Positions 44,778-54,108 of a stretch of DNA of 64,000 nt are shown piece by piece. Under the pieces are notes generated by a model, which worked only from the letters and a program-made list of their open reading frames with translations, ran no database searches and was not told the origin of the DNA. The stretch covers positions 1 through 64,000 of the forward strand of contig PNAS01000013.1 of assembly GCA_003169695.1 (NCBI GenBank). The letters are read 5' to 3'. This DNA is from Spartobacteria bacterium. Its GTDB lineage: Bacteria; Verrucomicrobiota; Verrucomicrobiia; Chthoniobacterales; UBA10450. The position numbers and the translations under genes were made by a program. How positions within the stretch are numbered: position 1 is the first letter of the stretch; each line of letters opens with the position of its first letter.

Positions 44778-47700
44778 TTACCAAAGACGGAAGGTGGCTG
44801 GGAGCGTTGTCCGAGCGGAACCGAGGGGTTGGTCCTTGAGAGCGATCTTCCCGGGTGGCGGAACAATCGCCGGCTGGCCTTTAGCTTTGAGCGCGTCGTT
44901 TAGCGTCGGAACGTCCTGTGCGATTATTTGCTGAAACTCTTTCGTCACGTCATCCAGTTCTCGCCGGAGCGCGGCGATGTTGGCTACCTGGTAGTCACCT
45001 GGCTTGCCCTCGTAGCTGAGGATCGCTCCATAAAGCTGGTCGGTATGCTCGCGCAGACGTTCCTCGCCCGTGATCGCACCACCCTCAGTGGTAGCGACAA
45101 TCTGTTTCCGCACCGCATCCACTTTCCCGTCGAAATCCGCGATCGTTTTGCGGAGCGCATCACCCTCCGGCAATGCTCCCGTGCTCGTCGCCAAACTGGC
45201 GCGGAGAGCGAGAATGCGATCCATGACTGCGCTCTCATCACCAAACAAGGCGTGCACTTTCATCGCCGCTTCGAATTGCGCCTTGCGGTCGGCTTCGTTG
45301 AATTTGACGCGGCGATCAAGGCCGACTGTGAGCTTTGTCTCGGTGACCTTTCCGGCCTTCGTCATGCGGACCGTGTAAACGCCAGGCAACAAACGCGGGC
45401 CGCGTGTCCCGGCATTTGCAATCTGCGCCGCAGCCGGAACGCGCGGCGGCTTTTCGCGCATACTCCAGATGACACGATTCAATCCGGGGCGCTTGCTCGC
45501 TGGCACCTCATCCACCACTCGGCCCGACGCATCCAACACTTCGATCTTAAGCTTGCCAAAGAGATGGCGGGAGCGCTGGTAGTACGTGATCACAGCGGCG
45601 TCCGGCGGATTGTCACCGACAAACGTTGCGGCGCCACCCGGCCAGCCGCCATTCGCCTCAATGCGTTGCTGAACAGGTCGCGCGGACACAAAGGTCGCCT
45701 CTTGTCTAAGCAAGTCGGAGGTTAGGGCCCGCCAAGGCGTGATGTCGTCGACGATCCAGATGCCGCGACCGTGCGTCGCAAGAACGAGATCATTCTCGCG
45801 CGGCTGGATCGCAAGGTCGCGCACAGCGACCGCCGGAAAACGGCCGCCTTTGAATTGCGCCCAGGCTTTGCCGCCATCGATGGAGACAAACAGGCCGAAC
45901 TCGGTCCCTAGGAACAAGAGGTTCGGCTGAACAAGATCTTCCTTGATAACGTGCGCGTATCCGCGCACACCTTTGACTTCCTCCGCCGTGACGAGCGGAG
46001 TCCAGGTCTTTCCATAGTCTGCGGTGCGGAAAACGTAGGGCGCGTGATCGCCGAACGTGTGGCGATCGAAGGCGGCGTAGGCGGTGCCCGCATCGAAGTT
46101 GCCGGCCTGCACCCAGCTGACCCAGGAATTCTTGGGCAAGCCCGGGACGTTGCCAGCAACGTTACTCCACGTCTTCGCTCCGTCGCGCGTGACCTGTAGG
46201 TTGCCGTCATCGGTGCCGACCCAGATGACAGACTTGTCTTTCGGCGACTCGCTGATCGAGTAAATCGTGGTGTGCATTTCCGCCGCTGAGTTGTCGACGG
46301 TGACGCCCCCCGATTGTTCCTGCTTCTGCTTCTCGGGGTCGTTCGTGCTCAAATCCGGAGAAATGCGATCCCACGTCTGCCCATGATCGCGCGAGCGGAA
46401 AAGGAATTGGGCGCCGATATAGATGGTCCCTTTCTCGTTTGGAGATAAGGCGATGGGGGTGTTCCAGTTCCACCGCAGCTTTTCCTTGTAGTTTGGCTTT
46501 GGCTGAATGTCGCGAGCCTCGTGCGTGCGGCGGTTCACCCGGCCGATAGTGCCACCCTGGGCCTCGGCGTAGAGGTAGTCGGGATCCGCGGGATCGGAAA
46601 ACATCCAGAAGCCGTCGCCGCCAAACATATTCTCCCACTGGGCGTTGGTGATGCCGCCGGGATATTGCGATTGGCCGACCCAGGAACTGTTGTCCTGCAA
46701 ACCGCCGTAGACCTGAAATGGATCTTTGTCGTCGACACTAACATGGTAAAATTGCGAGACGGGGAGGTTGTCGGCCTTCCACCATTTGCTGCCGCCATTA
46801 TACGAATACCACATGCCGCCGTCGTCCCCCGAGGCGACGATCTGCGGGTTGGTCGGATCGATCCACACATCGTGCATGTCGCCGTGCGCGCCTTGGAAAC
46901 CGCCCACTACGGTGAAGCTTTTGCCCGCGTCTTCGCTCAGGATTAACGGGCCGTCGGTCTTGAAAAGGCGGTCCGGGTTTTTGGGATCAACGATCAGGTT
47001 CGCGAAGTAGAACGGACGCCAGACCATCCAATTGCTCTTGTCGCGCTTATCCCACGTCGCGCCGCCGTCATCGGAGACAAAGAGTGCGCTGTCGGTGGAT
47101 TCGACAAAGGCGTAAACACGTTTTGCATTCGAGGGCGCGATAGCGACCGCGATGCGACCGTAAGGCTTCTTCGGAAAACCCTTGGCGTTCTCGGGCGTAA
47201 CTTCCGTCCAGGTCGCGCCGCCGTCGGGCGTGCGAAACAAGCCGCTGCTAGAAGGCGCGTTGGGGCCTTCGCCACCGGAGCGGAAGGTCCAGCCCTTGCG
47301 ACGAAAATCCCACATGGCCGCAAACATCTTGTTCGGATCAACAGGATCGAGCGCGATTGCAGAGGCGCCGGTCGACCGGTTTGCGCCCTTCAACACGATG
47401 TTCCAGGTCTTACCGCCATCCGTGGTCTTATAGAGACCGCGATCCGGCGAATCGCTCCAAAGCGCTCCCGGCACAGCCGCAAAGACAGTGTCACTGTTTG
47501 TGGAGCTTACGACGATTTTTGCGACGCGTTCCGAATTGGGTAAACCGACATAGGTCCAGGTCTCGCCGCCGTCCCCCGATTTGTAGATTCCGTTGCCAAC
47601 TGAAACGCTGTTACGCATCCATGCTTCGCCCGTCCCGACCCAAACATTCTTCGAGTTCTTGGGATCGAGTGCGACGGCGCCGATCGATTGCACTGGCTGC

Positions 47701-47963
47701 TCGTCGAAGACCGGCTTGTAAAGCATCCCGCCATCCTCGGATTTCCAAACGCCGCCGCTGGCCGCCCCGACGAAAAGCGTAATTTTCCCGGACGGTTCTT
47801 TTGTGGCGGCGATCGCGGAGATCCGGCCGCTCATTGTTGCGGAACCGATGTTGCGGGCGCCAAGACCGGAAATGGTTGAAGAGTTATAGGGCGCCTGCTC
47901 GGCGCCGATTGCTGCGCCGGCGAAACAGAAGGCGCCGAAAAGAATGAAGTTCGGGAAACGCAT
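44778..47963 (-). CDS. Secreted BNR/sortilin-like beta-propeller protein
   Basis: A protein of 1061 aa from the chosen start: signal MRFPNFILFGAFCFAGAAIG, then many Asp-box repeats (S/T-x-D-G-G-x-T-W), such as SEDGGMLYKPVF, SGDGGETWTYVG, TTDGGKTWNIVL, SDDGGATWDKRD, SRDHGQTWDRIS and SIDGGKAWAQFK. These build one or two large propellers like those of VPS10/sortilin and glycosidase-like proteins. A C-terminal region after about 720 adds a beta domain (YQRSRHLFGKLKIEVLDASG) and helices. The open frame extends 59 codons upstream, but that part overlaps the previous gene and lacks signal character. The gap to the LolA-like gene is 4 bp, so they form an operon. No catalytic residues identified. Confidence 0.85.
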   Translation of the reverse strand: MRFPNFILFGAFCFAGAAIGAEQAPYNSSTISGLGARNIGSATMSGRISAIAATKEPSGKITLFVGAASGGVWKSEDGGMLYKPVFDEQPVQSIGAVALDPKNSKNVWVGTGEAWMRNSVSVGNGIYKSGDGGETWTYVGLPNSERVAKIVVSSTNSDTVFAAVPGALWSDSPDRGLYKTTDGGKTWNIVLKGANRSTGASAIALDPVDPNKMFAAMWDFRRKGWTFRSGGEGPNAPSSSGLFRTPDGGATWTEVTPENAKGFPKKPYGRIAVAIAPSNAKRVYAFVESTDSALFVSDDGGATWDKRDKSNWMVWRPFYFANLIVDPKNPDRLFKTDGPLILSEDAGKSFTVVGGFQGAHGDMHDVWIDPTNPQIVASGDDGGMWYSYNGGSKWWKADNLPVSQFYHVSVDDKDPFQVYGGLQDNSSWVGQSQYPGGITNAQWENMFGGDGFWMFSDPADPDYLYAEAQGGTIGRVNRRTHEARDIQPKPNYKEKLRWNWNTPIALSPNEKGTIYIGAQFLFRSRDHGQTWDRISPDLSTNDPEKQKQEQSGGVTVDNSAAEMHTTIYSISESPKDKSVIWVGTDDGNLQVTRDGAKTWSNVAGNVPGLPKNSWVSWVQAGNFDAGTAYAAFDRHTFGDHAPYVFRTADYGKTWTPLVTAEEVKGVRGYAHVIKEDLVQPNLLFLGTEFGLFVSIDGGKAWAQFKGGRFPAVAVRDLAIQPRENDLVLATHGRGIWIVDDITPWRALTSDLLRQEATFVSARPVQQRIEANGGWPGGAATFVGDNPPDAAVITYYQRSRHLFGKLKIEVLDASGRVVDEVPASKRPGLNRVIWSMREKPPRVPAAAQIANAGTRGPRLLPGVYTVRMTKAGKVTETKLTVGLDRRVKFNEADRKAQFEAAMKVHALFGDESAVMDRILALRASLATSTGALPEGDALRKTIADFDGKVDAVRKQIVATTEGGAITGEERLREHTDQLYGAILSYEGKPGDYQVANIAALRRELDDVTKEFQQIIAQDVPTLNDALKAKGQPAIVPPPGKIALKDQPLGSARTTLPATFRLW

Positions 47964-47967
47964 AAAA

Positions 47968-48723
47968 TTATTTGGAAGCGGGAGTGGGAAATTTAAATTG
48001 AGCGTCGTCGACGGGGACATTGGCCTCGGCTTTTTCGAGAATGATCTTTTGTTTGTCGGTCGCTCCCTTTGGACCAGCTTCGATTGAGAAGGGGAAAAAT
48101 ACGCCGGCGACTTTTTCATAATCTCCAAGATCGGTTTCAACCTCCACCTGCGCGCCTTGCTCGATCCGCTGAGTGAGGATGCGAATCTCCAGGAAGTAGT
48201 CGGGATCGAGATAGACGTAGCTCACGTCGCCGTTCTTGCGGACGACCTTGAGCTTATGCGCGAGGGTACCATCCACATCCTCGGGGCCGAGATACTCCAC
48301 GGTACTCCCTTTGGCCTCCCAATCGACAAGGGGTCCATCGATTTCGGCGTCCTCTACAAGCGATTTCGCATCATCCACCGACATTTTCTCCGGATCTTTG
48401 CGGCCTCCGAACGGTGAGATTTTCCAGCCCTGCGTGCCGTCGTACGCCTGCACCAGCGTCATGCCCTGAAGGGTCGCTTCCGCCCGAACCTGGCCCGGCC
48501 GTTTCTTCGTCTGCGTGTAGGCAAGCTCAATTTGGCCCTCGTTCACCAGCATCTTGCCCTTGAGCTGCAGCGACCGCACGGCGTGCAGCGCATCGATGCC
48601 TCCCTTAGCTTCGATATTCTTTGCCACCAAGGCATCAACTGTGAGTGGTTTCAGTTCCTGGGCATCTAGGGCGGGCGCAATCAGCGACGCCAACACGAAA
48701 AGGATTGCAAAACGTAGTTCCAT
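47968..48723 (-). CDS. LolA-like outer-membrane lipoprotein-sorting family protein
   Basis: A 251-aa exported protein: signal MELRFAILFVLASLIAPALD, then TVDALVAKNIEAKGGIDALH and RSLQLKGKML, the usual start of LolA/LppX-like half-barrel proteins. Later YDGTQGWKISPFGG, LKVVRKNGDVSYVYLDPDYF and LGDYEKVAGVFFPFSIEAG complete the pattern. Relatives carry lipids or lipoproteins through the periplasm. The long open frame continues upstream to 48816, but the signal peptide beginning at 48723 fixes the start. It is the first gene of a pair with the propeller protein. Confidence 0.82.
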   Translation of the reverse strand: MELRFAILFVLASLIAPALDAQELKPLTVDALVAKNIEAKGGIDALHAVRSLQLKGKMLVNEGQIELAYTQTKKRPGQVRAEATLQGMTLVQAYDGTQGWKISPFGGRKDPEKMSVDDAKSLVEDAEIDGPLVDWEAKGSTVEYLGPEDVDGTLAHKLKVVRKNGDVSYVYLDPDYFLEIRILTQRIEQGAQVEVETDLGDYEKVAGVFFPFSIEAGPKGATDKQKIILEKAEANVPVDDAQFKFPTPASK

Positions 48724-48864
48724 AGGTCTCGATCCAAAAATGGACGGCGCTTGGTTTGCCGTCGACCGCGACACCATTGCAGATGCGAAGGCAGTGGGCA
48801 ATGCACGTTCCTCCAAAAACGGGAGCTTGAATCTCCAGAGTCGACACAGTAGTTCTCGCGTTGC

Positions 48865-49572
48865 GTGAACGGCCAGCCACCACCCCTTCCATCACAGCCG
48901 CCGGCTCAACCGGCGCCACAAGGCATTGGTTGTTTCGCCAAAGGATGTCTCACGCTCCTGATCGTTGGGTTCATCCTGATCGCGGGCATCATTGGTGGCG
49001 GCTGGTACCTCTACGTCAAGACGGTCGACAATCTAACGTCTCCCGTGCCGGCTGACGTCCAAATCGAACCGCCGAGCGAGAGCCAATTTCAGAGTGCAGA
49101 AAATTCCATCGCGCGCCTGAGAAAGGCGATCGCCAACAACAAAGAGACAACCGTCGAATTCACCGCCGCTGATCTGAATGCGTTGTTCGCCCGCGATCTG
49201 GATTTCAAGGAATGGCGGGGCCGGACCCGGATCGAGATAGCCGACTCGACCATGACGATCGCGCTGAGCGCGTCGGTGAATTCCATTCGGTTACCCAGAA
49301 TGAAAAAACGCTGGTTCAACGGCACCGCGCGTTTCAGTTTCACCTACGAATCCGGCACATTCAGCTTCGATATCAAATCCGCCGAAGCTGGCGGCCATCA
49401 CGTTCCAGGCGTCTTCCTTTCCAGCAGCGCCATTTCGTCCTTTAACGAAAGCATGAATCGGAGCTTTCGGGATGAGCTGAGAAATAACGATCGGGGTTCA
49501 GAGTTCTGGAACCATGTGAAGACCATGTCACTCGAAGGCGACAAGCTGGTGGTGACGACGCAGGCCGAGTGA
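48865..49572 (+). CDS. Single-pass membrane protein, function unknown
   Basis: A 235-aa protein with a GTG start. The first 20 residues are Pro/Gln-rich (PPPLPSQPPAQPAPQ), followed by one membrane helix at about 26-50 (CLTLLIVGFILIAGIIGGGW) and a beta-rich outer domain. The domain has ENSIARLRKAIANNKETTVE, FTAADLNALFAR and ADSTMTIALSASVNSIRLPR. The pattern resembles small membrane proteins with an outer lipid-binding-like sheet, but I do not recognise the family. No catalytic motif is seen. It diverges from the LolA-like gene. Confidence 0.7.
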   Translation: MNGQPPPLPSQPPAQPAPQGIGCFAKGCLTLLIVGFILIAGIIGGGWYLYVKTVDNLTSPVPADVQIEPPSESQFQSAENSIARLRKAIANNKETTVEFTAADLNALFARDLDFKEWRGRTRIEIADSTMTIALSASVNSIRLPRMKKRWFNGTARFSFTYESGTFSFDIKSAEAGGHHVPGVFLSSSAISSFNESMNRSFRDELRNNDRGSEFWNHVKTMSLEGDKLVVTTQAE

Positions 49573-49578
49573 AACGTC

Positions 49579-49671
49579 TGTAGGACGGTGTCGCTGACCC
49601 CGCCAGAACGGCGCGATGTGTAAAATGAAAAAACACCGAATTCCGGCGGAGTCAGCCACCCCGCCCTGCAG
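49579..49671. repeat. Dispersed double-hairpin element, degenerate copy
   Basis: The ends CTGTAGGACGG and CCGCCCTGCAG are imperfect inverted repeats. Inside lie GGTGTCGCTGACCCCGCC on the left and GGCGGAGTCAGCCACCCC on the right. The design matches the better preserved element at 51038-51130. It overlaps the end of the LLM oxidoreductase gene and supplies its last codons and stop. Confidence 0.6.
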
Positions 49672-50677
49672 AAGAGGGCTTAGCTTCATTGATCTCCCGA
49701 AAAACGCTTGCCGCGACTTCGAACGACCGCAGGCGCGCGCCGTGATCGAAAATTTGCGCGGTGGCGATGACTTCATCGGCTCCCGTTTCGTTGAGTAATT
49801 CTTCCAACCGGCGCCGGATCGTCTCGGGTGAACCAACGGCGGAGCATCGGGTCCGATGCTCGACAGCGGCCCGCTCCGTCGGACTCCAGCGTCCATCCAT
49901 GCTCTCGACCGGCGGTGGAAGTGTTCCCGGATGACCGCGAATCAGATTCAGGAACATCATCTGCGCAGAGGTCATAAGTCGGCGCGCCTCGGCATCAGTA
50001 TCCGCGGCGAAAATACCGACGCCAATCAGGACGTACGGCCTAACGAGCGCTTCCGACGGTGTGAATTCTCGCCGGTAAAGCTCGATCGCGACCTGGAGGT
50101 AGTCGGGCGCGAAATGCGACGCGAACGCGAACGGTAGTCCGAGCTCCGCCGCCAGACGGGCACTGAAATCGCTCGAACCGAGAAGGTAGAGCGGGACGTT
50201 CAAGCCGGCGCCCGGAACGGCCACCACCGCCTGCCCGGGCGCGGTCGGACGGAAGTACGATTGCAGTTCCAACACGTCCTGCGGAAAAGTGTCGCCATTG
50301 CTGCCGAGGTAGCGGCGGAGTGCGCGAGCCGTGAGTTGATCGCTGCCCGGGGCCCGGCCAAGACCGAGATCGATGCGGCCTGGATAGAGCGACTCGAGCG
50401 TGCCGAACTGTTCGGCAATGACGAGCGGCGCGTGGTTCGGAAGCATTATACCACCGGCGCCGACGCGGATACTTTTTGTCTTGCTGGCGACATGTCCTAT
50501 GACGACCGAAGTGGCCGCGCTGGCGATGCCCGGTAGGTTGTGATGTTCCGCGAGCCAGTAGCGATGATAGCCCCACTCCTCCGCGTGCTGCGCGAGATCG
50601 ACCGTATTTCGGAAGGCAAGCGCGGGATCGCCGCCCTCAATGATCGGCGAAAGGTCGAGAACGGAAGGAAGAATCAC
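49652..50677 (-). CDS. LLM-class flavin-dependent oxidoreductase
   Basis: A 341-aa luciferase-like monooxygenase-fold protein. It starts [20 protein letters not shown] and has the family blocks [40 protein letters not shown] and [20 protein letters not shown], then [20 protein letters not shown] near the end. This is the MsnO8/YhbW-type subgroup. It uses FMN or F420 for an oxidation of unknown substrate. The last nine residues (KPSSAGRGG) and the stop come from a repetitive palindromic element, so the C-terminus is probably not native. Confidence 0.88.
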   Translation of the reverse strand: MILPSVLDLSPIIEGGDPALAFRNTVDLAQHAEEWGYHRYWLAEHHNLPGIASAATSVVIGHVASKTKSIRVGAGGIMLPNHAPLVIAEQFGTLESLYPGRIDLGLGRAPGSDQLTARALRRYLGSNGDTFPQDVLELQSYFRPTAPGQAVVAVPGAGLNVPLYLLGSSDFSARLAAELGLPFAFASHFAPDYLQVAIELYRREFTPSEALVRPYVLIGVGIFAADTDAEARRLMTSAQMMFLNLIRGHPGTLPPPVESMDGRWSPTERAAVEHRTRCSAVGSPETIRRRLEELLNETGADEVIATAQIFDHGARLRSFEVAASVFREINEAKPSSAGRGG

Positions 50678-50689
50678 AACTCAATGTAA

Positions 50690-50709
50690 GCGCTCGCCGC
50701 GGCGAGCGC
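50690..50709. promoter_or_regulatory. Perfect 20-bp palindrome upstream of the LLM oxidoreductase gene
   Basis: GCGCTCGCCGCGGCGAGCGC is fully self-complementary. It begins 13 bp upstream of the minus-strand start at 50677, and the GGCGAGCGCC half is repeated at about 50724-50733. It could be an operator or a 5' mRNA hairpin for the LLM gene. Confidence 0.35.
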
Positions 50710-51037
50710 CTGTTGTTTTGGTTCGGCGAGCGCCGCTACATCGAAAGCGTCCGGCTCCGCGGCTGGCTCGAATGAGTATTATGTTTACGCCCAAGCTTAT
50801 GCCGCCCGCGGCGAACTCCCCACTCGCGCCATTTTCCTTCGACCGCCGCGAGCCAACGCCGATTGACGTGCGGATCCCGTTACGGGCCGGAAATTCGAAC
50901 CGTCACATTCGAGACGATGGCCGATGCCAGGCAAAGCCTGGCTGGGGGAGGAGCCCGCGATCGCTAAATCCCTTCGTGATCACAATCGGGAGCATCGTAA
51001 GATCGTCTTTCGGGAATCAATGGTGCCGCGCCGTCTT

Positions 51038-51130
51038 CTGTAGGGCGGGTCGCTGACCCGCCGGAATTCAGCGTCATTTGTAGTTCATGCATCGCAACGC
51101 TCTGGCGGAGTCAGCGACCCCGCCCTACAG
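51038..51130. repeat. Dispersed double-hairpin element, well-preserved copy
   Basis: The ends CTGTAGGGCGG and CCGCCCTACAG are near-perfect inverted repeats. The left hairpin is GGCGGGTC-GCT-GACCCGCC (8-bp stem, 3-nt loop). The right one is GGCGGAGTC-AGC-GACCCCGCC (one A/C mismatch). The design is the same as in the 61-bp repeats of the permease array, but the stem sequences differ and the linker is longer. Confidence 0.75.
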
Positions 51131-51251
51131 TTTATTTGTGCGTGAACGGTTCAGCATGGATGGCATCGAGTCGTCGAAGATGTGATCGGGAGCCGGAGCT
51201 CGATTACGAGCGTGTTTTCGCCGCGAAATCGGTTGCAAGGCGGATCGACTG

Positions 51252-52199
51252 ATGCGCTCCTATGCGATGCCGGAGCAGAAGAAAATTGCGATCGCGGCGG
51301 CGTTCCTGGCGCTTTGCGTGATCTGGAGTTCGACCTGGCTCGCGATCAAGGTGGGGTTACGGGATCTCCCGCCGATTTCATTCGTGGCCATCCGGTTTAC
51401 GATCGCTGTCGCGGTCCTTTTGGCGATCTCGGTGGGCCGGGTGCGATTGCTGCCGGCGCGGCGCGCCGATTTCAAACTGCTGGCCTACACGGGCATGCTG
51501 ATGTTCGCGGTAAACTATGCACTGCTTTTCTGGGCGGAGCTGTATGTATCGTCAGGTCTCTCAGCGGTGTTGCAGGCGACAATTCCAATATTCGGGATGG
51601 TCTTGGCCCATTTCATTCTGCCGGGCGAACCGCTGCGGTGGCAGCGGGTGGCAGGAGCGGCGCTCGCGATCGGCGGCGTCGCGGTGATCTGCTCGCGCCT
51701 GCTGGATTTCGGAGGGCTCCTCGCTTTCTGGGGCGGAGTCGCCATCGTGATCGGCGCAGCGGGCGCGGCGTTTTCGAATGTGTTGTTAAAAGCGCGCGCT
51801 CTCCAGCTTGCGCCGGCCATGATCGCCGCGTGGCAAATGATCTTCGGAGTCGTGCCGCTGCTCGTGACCGGCTTCATCGTCGACGGAAATCCGGTGCACT
51901 TTCACTGGACGAAAACAGCGGTGTTTTGCCTCTTTTATCTCGCGGTGCCGGGATCAGCGCTCACGTTTCTGCTTCTCTATTGGCTGCTGCCAAGGATGCC
52001 GGTGACGAGTCTGCAAACGATCTCCCTCATCACGCCGCCGGGCGCGGTGTCATTCGGGTGGTTGCTCGGTGGCGAAACATTTCCGCGGTGGTCGCTCGTC
52101 GGCGGCGCGCTTGTGCTCGCCGGTGTGTGGATGATTTTCCGGAAGGTTCAACGAGCAGAGCTTCACGACGAATGTGAAGCAGCGGTACCGCAGGCTTGA
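51252..52199 (+). CDS. EamA/DMT-family transporter
   Basis: A 315-aa inner-membrane protein with ten hydrophobic segments in two EamA halves. The first half begins LCVIWSSTWLAIKVGLRDLP (the W-G/S-S-x-F/W-x-A-I/S-K motif) and ends in LRWQRVAGAALAIGGVAVIC. The second runs from GVAIVIGAAGAAFSNVLLKA to FPRWSLVGGALVLAGVWMIF. Such proteins export metabolites or amino acids; the substrate is unknown. A second in-frame ATG at 51267 (MPEQKK) is an equally good start. Its end overlaps the longest frame of the next gene. Confidence 0.9.
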   Translation: MRSYAMPEQKKIAIAAAFLALCVIWSSTWLAIKVGLRDLPPISFVAIRFTIAVAVLLAISVGRVRLLPARRADFKLLAYTGMLMFAVNYALLFWAELYVSSGLSAVLQATIPIFGMVLAHFILPGEPLRWQRVAGAALAIGGVAVICSRLLDFGGLLAFWGGVAIVIGAAGAAFSNVLLKARALQLAPAMIAAWQMIFGVVPLLVTGFIVDGNPVHFHWTKTAVFCLFYLAVPGSALTFLLLYWLLPRMPVTSLQTISLITPPGAVSFGWLLGGETFPRWSLVGGALVLAGVWMIFRKVQRAELHDECEAAVPQA

Positions 52200-53346
52200 G
52201 GTTTCACAAAGATCCGACGTGACACCCGCGAAATCGGCGATCGATCCCCGCCTAACGACACGCACTCGGCAACCGGGTCTCGATCTGTTGCGGGCCATCG
52301 CGATCGTGCTCGTGATCCTTTATCACGCGGGACTGTTCGGTTTCGTCCTCCCCTACGATGTCCAGCGTTTTGGCTGGATCGGCGTTGACCTCTTCTTTGT
52401 CCTCAGCGGTTACCTCATCGCGGGCCAACTGCTCTCGGCGCTCGCCCGCGGGAGATCGCCGAACGTACGGCGCTTTTACTGGCGAAGGGCTCTCCGCATT
52501 TTGCCCGCTTTTTTCGTGGTCGTGGCAATCTGCTTTTTCCTGCCGGTGTGGCGCGAGTATCCGAACATGCCGCCGGTCTGGAAATTCCTGACGTTCACGC
52601 AGAATCTTGGGTTGCGTGGCGGCACAACGTTCTCCCACGCCTGGTCGCTTTGCATCGAGAGCCAATTCTATCTTCTGCTGCCTTTCCTGCTTCTCGCGCT
52701 CGCGCGGTGGCGGCGGGGACATTGGATCGTCCCATGCGCGGTCGTGCTGTGCGGCATCGTGATTCGCGGCTTGATCGCGCGCGCAAATCTAAACTCTCCA
52801 GCGCCCTCCTTCGCCGTGTGGCAGAAGTTCATTTATTATCCGACCTACGCCCGGCTCGATCCGCTCACGATGGGGGTGTGCCTCGCCGCGATCGAACATT
52901 TCCGGCCGAAGTGGTGGACTGCCCTGACGAAGATGGCGAAATGGATCTGGATCCCCGGATTGGCGGCGATTGTCCTCGCTCTCGCTCTCGCGGAAGACAC
53001 GCTGAGCATCACCAGTTGCGCTCTTGGATTTCCGCTCATCGCTGTGGGATTTTCCGCGCTTCTACTTTGCGCGGTCAGTCCGGAGTTGCCTTTTTCGCGC
53101 GTGGCGATTCCCGGGGCTGCGTTTCTCGCCACGGTGGCTTACAGCGTTTATCTTAGCCACAAGTTGATGATGCACTGGACGCTCACGTTCGGCGCGGCGC
53201 ATTCGATCGCGGAGACATCCGTGACTGGATATGTCCTGATGCTGAGTTCAATCCTGGTGGCCGGCTCCGCGCTTTTCTTTGCGGTGGAACGGCCGTTCTT
53301 GCAGATGAGGCAACGCTACGTGAAACGGTCAACGGACGCGCCGTAG
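52174..53346 (+). CDS. Acyltransferase-3 family membrane protein
   Basis: A 390-aa multi-pass inner-membrane protein. Family markers are LDLLRAIAIVLVILYHAGLF (with the catalytic-type R-A and H), FGWIGVDLFFVLSGYLIAGQ, RFYWRRALRILPAFFVVV and the SHAWSLCIESQFYLLLPFLL segment (S-L-x-x-E). These proteins O-acylate sugars or lipids, often of the cell envelope. The GTG at 52174 overlaps the EamA gene by 26 bp; a GTG at 52219 lies 20 bp after that gene and is a strong alternative. The pair is probably an operon. Confidence 0.9.
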   Translation: MKQRYRRLEVSQRSDVTPAKSAIDPRLTTRTRQPGLDLLRAIAIVLVILYHAGLFGFVLPYDVQRFGWIGVDLFFVLSGYLIAGQLLSALARGRSPNVRRFYWRRALRILPAFFVVVAICFFLPVWREYPNMPPVWKFLTFTQNLGLRGGTTFSHAWSLCIESQFYLLLPFLLLALARWRRGHWIVPCAVVLCGIVIRGLIARANLNSPAPSFAVWQKFIYYPTYARLDPLTMGVCLAAIEHFRPKWWTALTKMAKWIWIPGLAAIVLALALAEDTLSITSCALGFPLIAVGFSALLLCAVSPELPFSRVAIPGAAFLATVAYSVYLSHKLMMHWTLTFGAAHSIAETSVTGYVLMLSSILVAGSALFFAVERPFLQMRQRYVKRSTDAP

Positions 53347-53965
53347 TGCGCAGTAGCAGCCGGCCGACTGCGCCATTTTCGAAGAGTCTCGACACCCGTC
53401 CAACAAAACGCCAGCCAGGCGATACCAACAGCGATTGCTCCGAGCACATCGGTGAGATAATGAGCGCCCAGGTAAATACGGCTGAGTCCGATCAGGGCCA
53501 CGAAGAGGGCAGCGATCCAGAAAGCCGGCGGACGCAACCGCCAGTTACGGATCGACACTGCGATGAAGAGCGAGAGCAATCCGTAGAAGAGGGTCGAACA
53601 CTGCCGCCCCCCACTGCCAGCGCCAATGCGAGCAGTTTATACCACGACTTGCGCACGATGAGGACGAGCGCGGCGCAGGTCGATGCCGCGCCGATAAAAC
53701 CGATGGAACCGAAGAAGGTCGCGAAGCGCGCGACATGCGTGAACGCCGGTGTCGCGTGCTCGGGGAACCACGAGGCAACGCGTTCATCAAGAAGACGAGT
53801 GCCCGCATCCCGCGACATGTCTTCTGCGATGTCTCCGAACCACCACCCTGCGGCGAGGATCATGAGCATCCCAACCGTGAGCAATCCGAAGTAGCCTTCC
53901 GGTGAAAGCCGCGCCCGAAGAAAACGAATTTGCCGCGCGAAGCGGCGACGGCTTGGCGGACTCAT
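53316..53965 (-). pseudogene. PAP2-superfamily phosphatase, internally deleted and frameshifted
   Basis: The N-terminal part (from ATG 53965: LSPEGYFGLLTVGMLMILAA, later FFGSIGFIGAASTCAALVL and WYKLLALALAVGGG) and the C-terminal part (LFIAVSIRNWRLRPPAFWIA, IGLSRIYLGAHYLTDVLGA) lie in different frames that meet near 53600. The third PAP2 motif (SRxYLGxHYxxDV) is intact. The first (KxxxxxxRP) and second (PSGH) motifs, normally between the two parts, are missing. So a deletion of about 40 residues plus a frame change has removed half of the active site. Its end overlaps the acyltransferase gene by 31 bp. Confidence 0.8.
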
Positions 53966-54108
53966 GTGTTGTCATTCACGGATCCAACCCTCATCCCAAT
54001 TGAATCGTTTGCGCCGCCCTTTCTGATACCCTTCCTTTTGCTTGGCACTCGCCCGGCCAAAATGCGGCATTGAAAGCCGCATCGTTGTCGCGTTTATCTG
54101 TACCTAGC

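Larger units (their letters stand above)
50678..51251. other. Non-coding gap with two palindromic structures
   Basis: This 574-bp stretch lies between divergent genes. It contains a perfect 20-bp palindrome at 50690-50709 (GCGCTCGCCG/CGGCGAGCGC), with a further GGCGAGCGCC copy just after it, and the dispersed element at 51038-51130. I see no credible coding frame in it. The promoter of the LLM gene must lie at its left end and that of the EamA gene at its right end. Confidence 0.55.

Noticed and set aside
47964-48140. A 59-codon N-terminal extension of the propeller protein
   Set aside because: It overlaps the LolA-like gene, and a good signal peptide begins at 47963.
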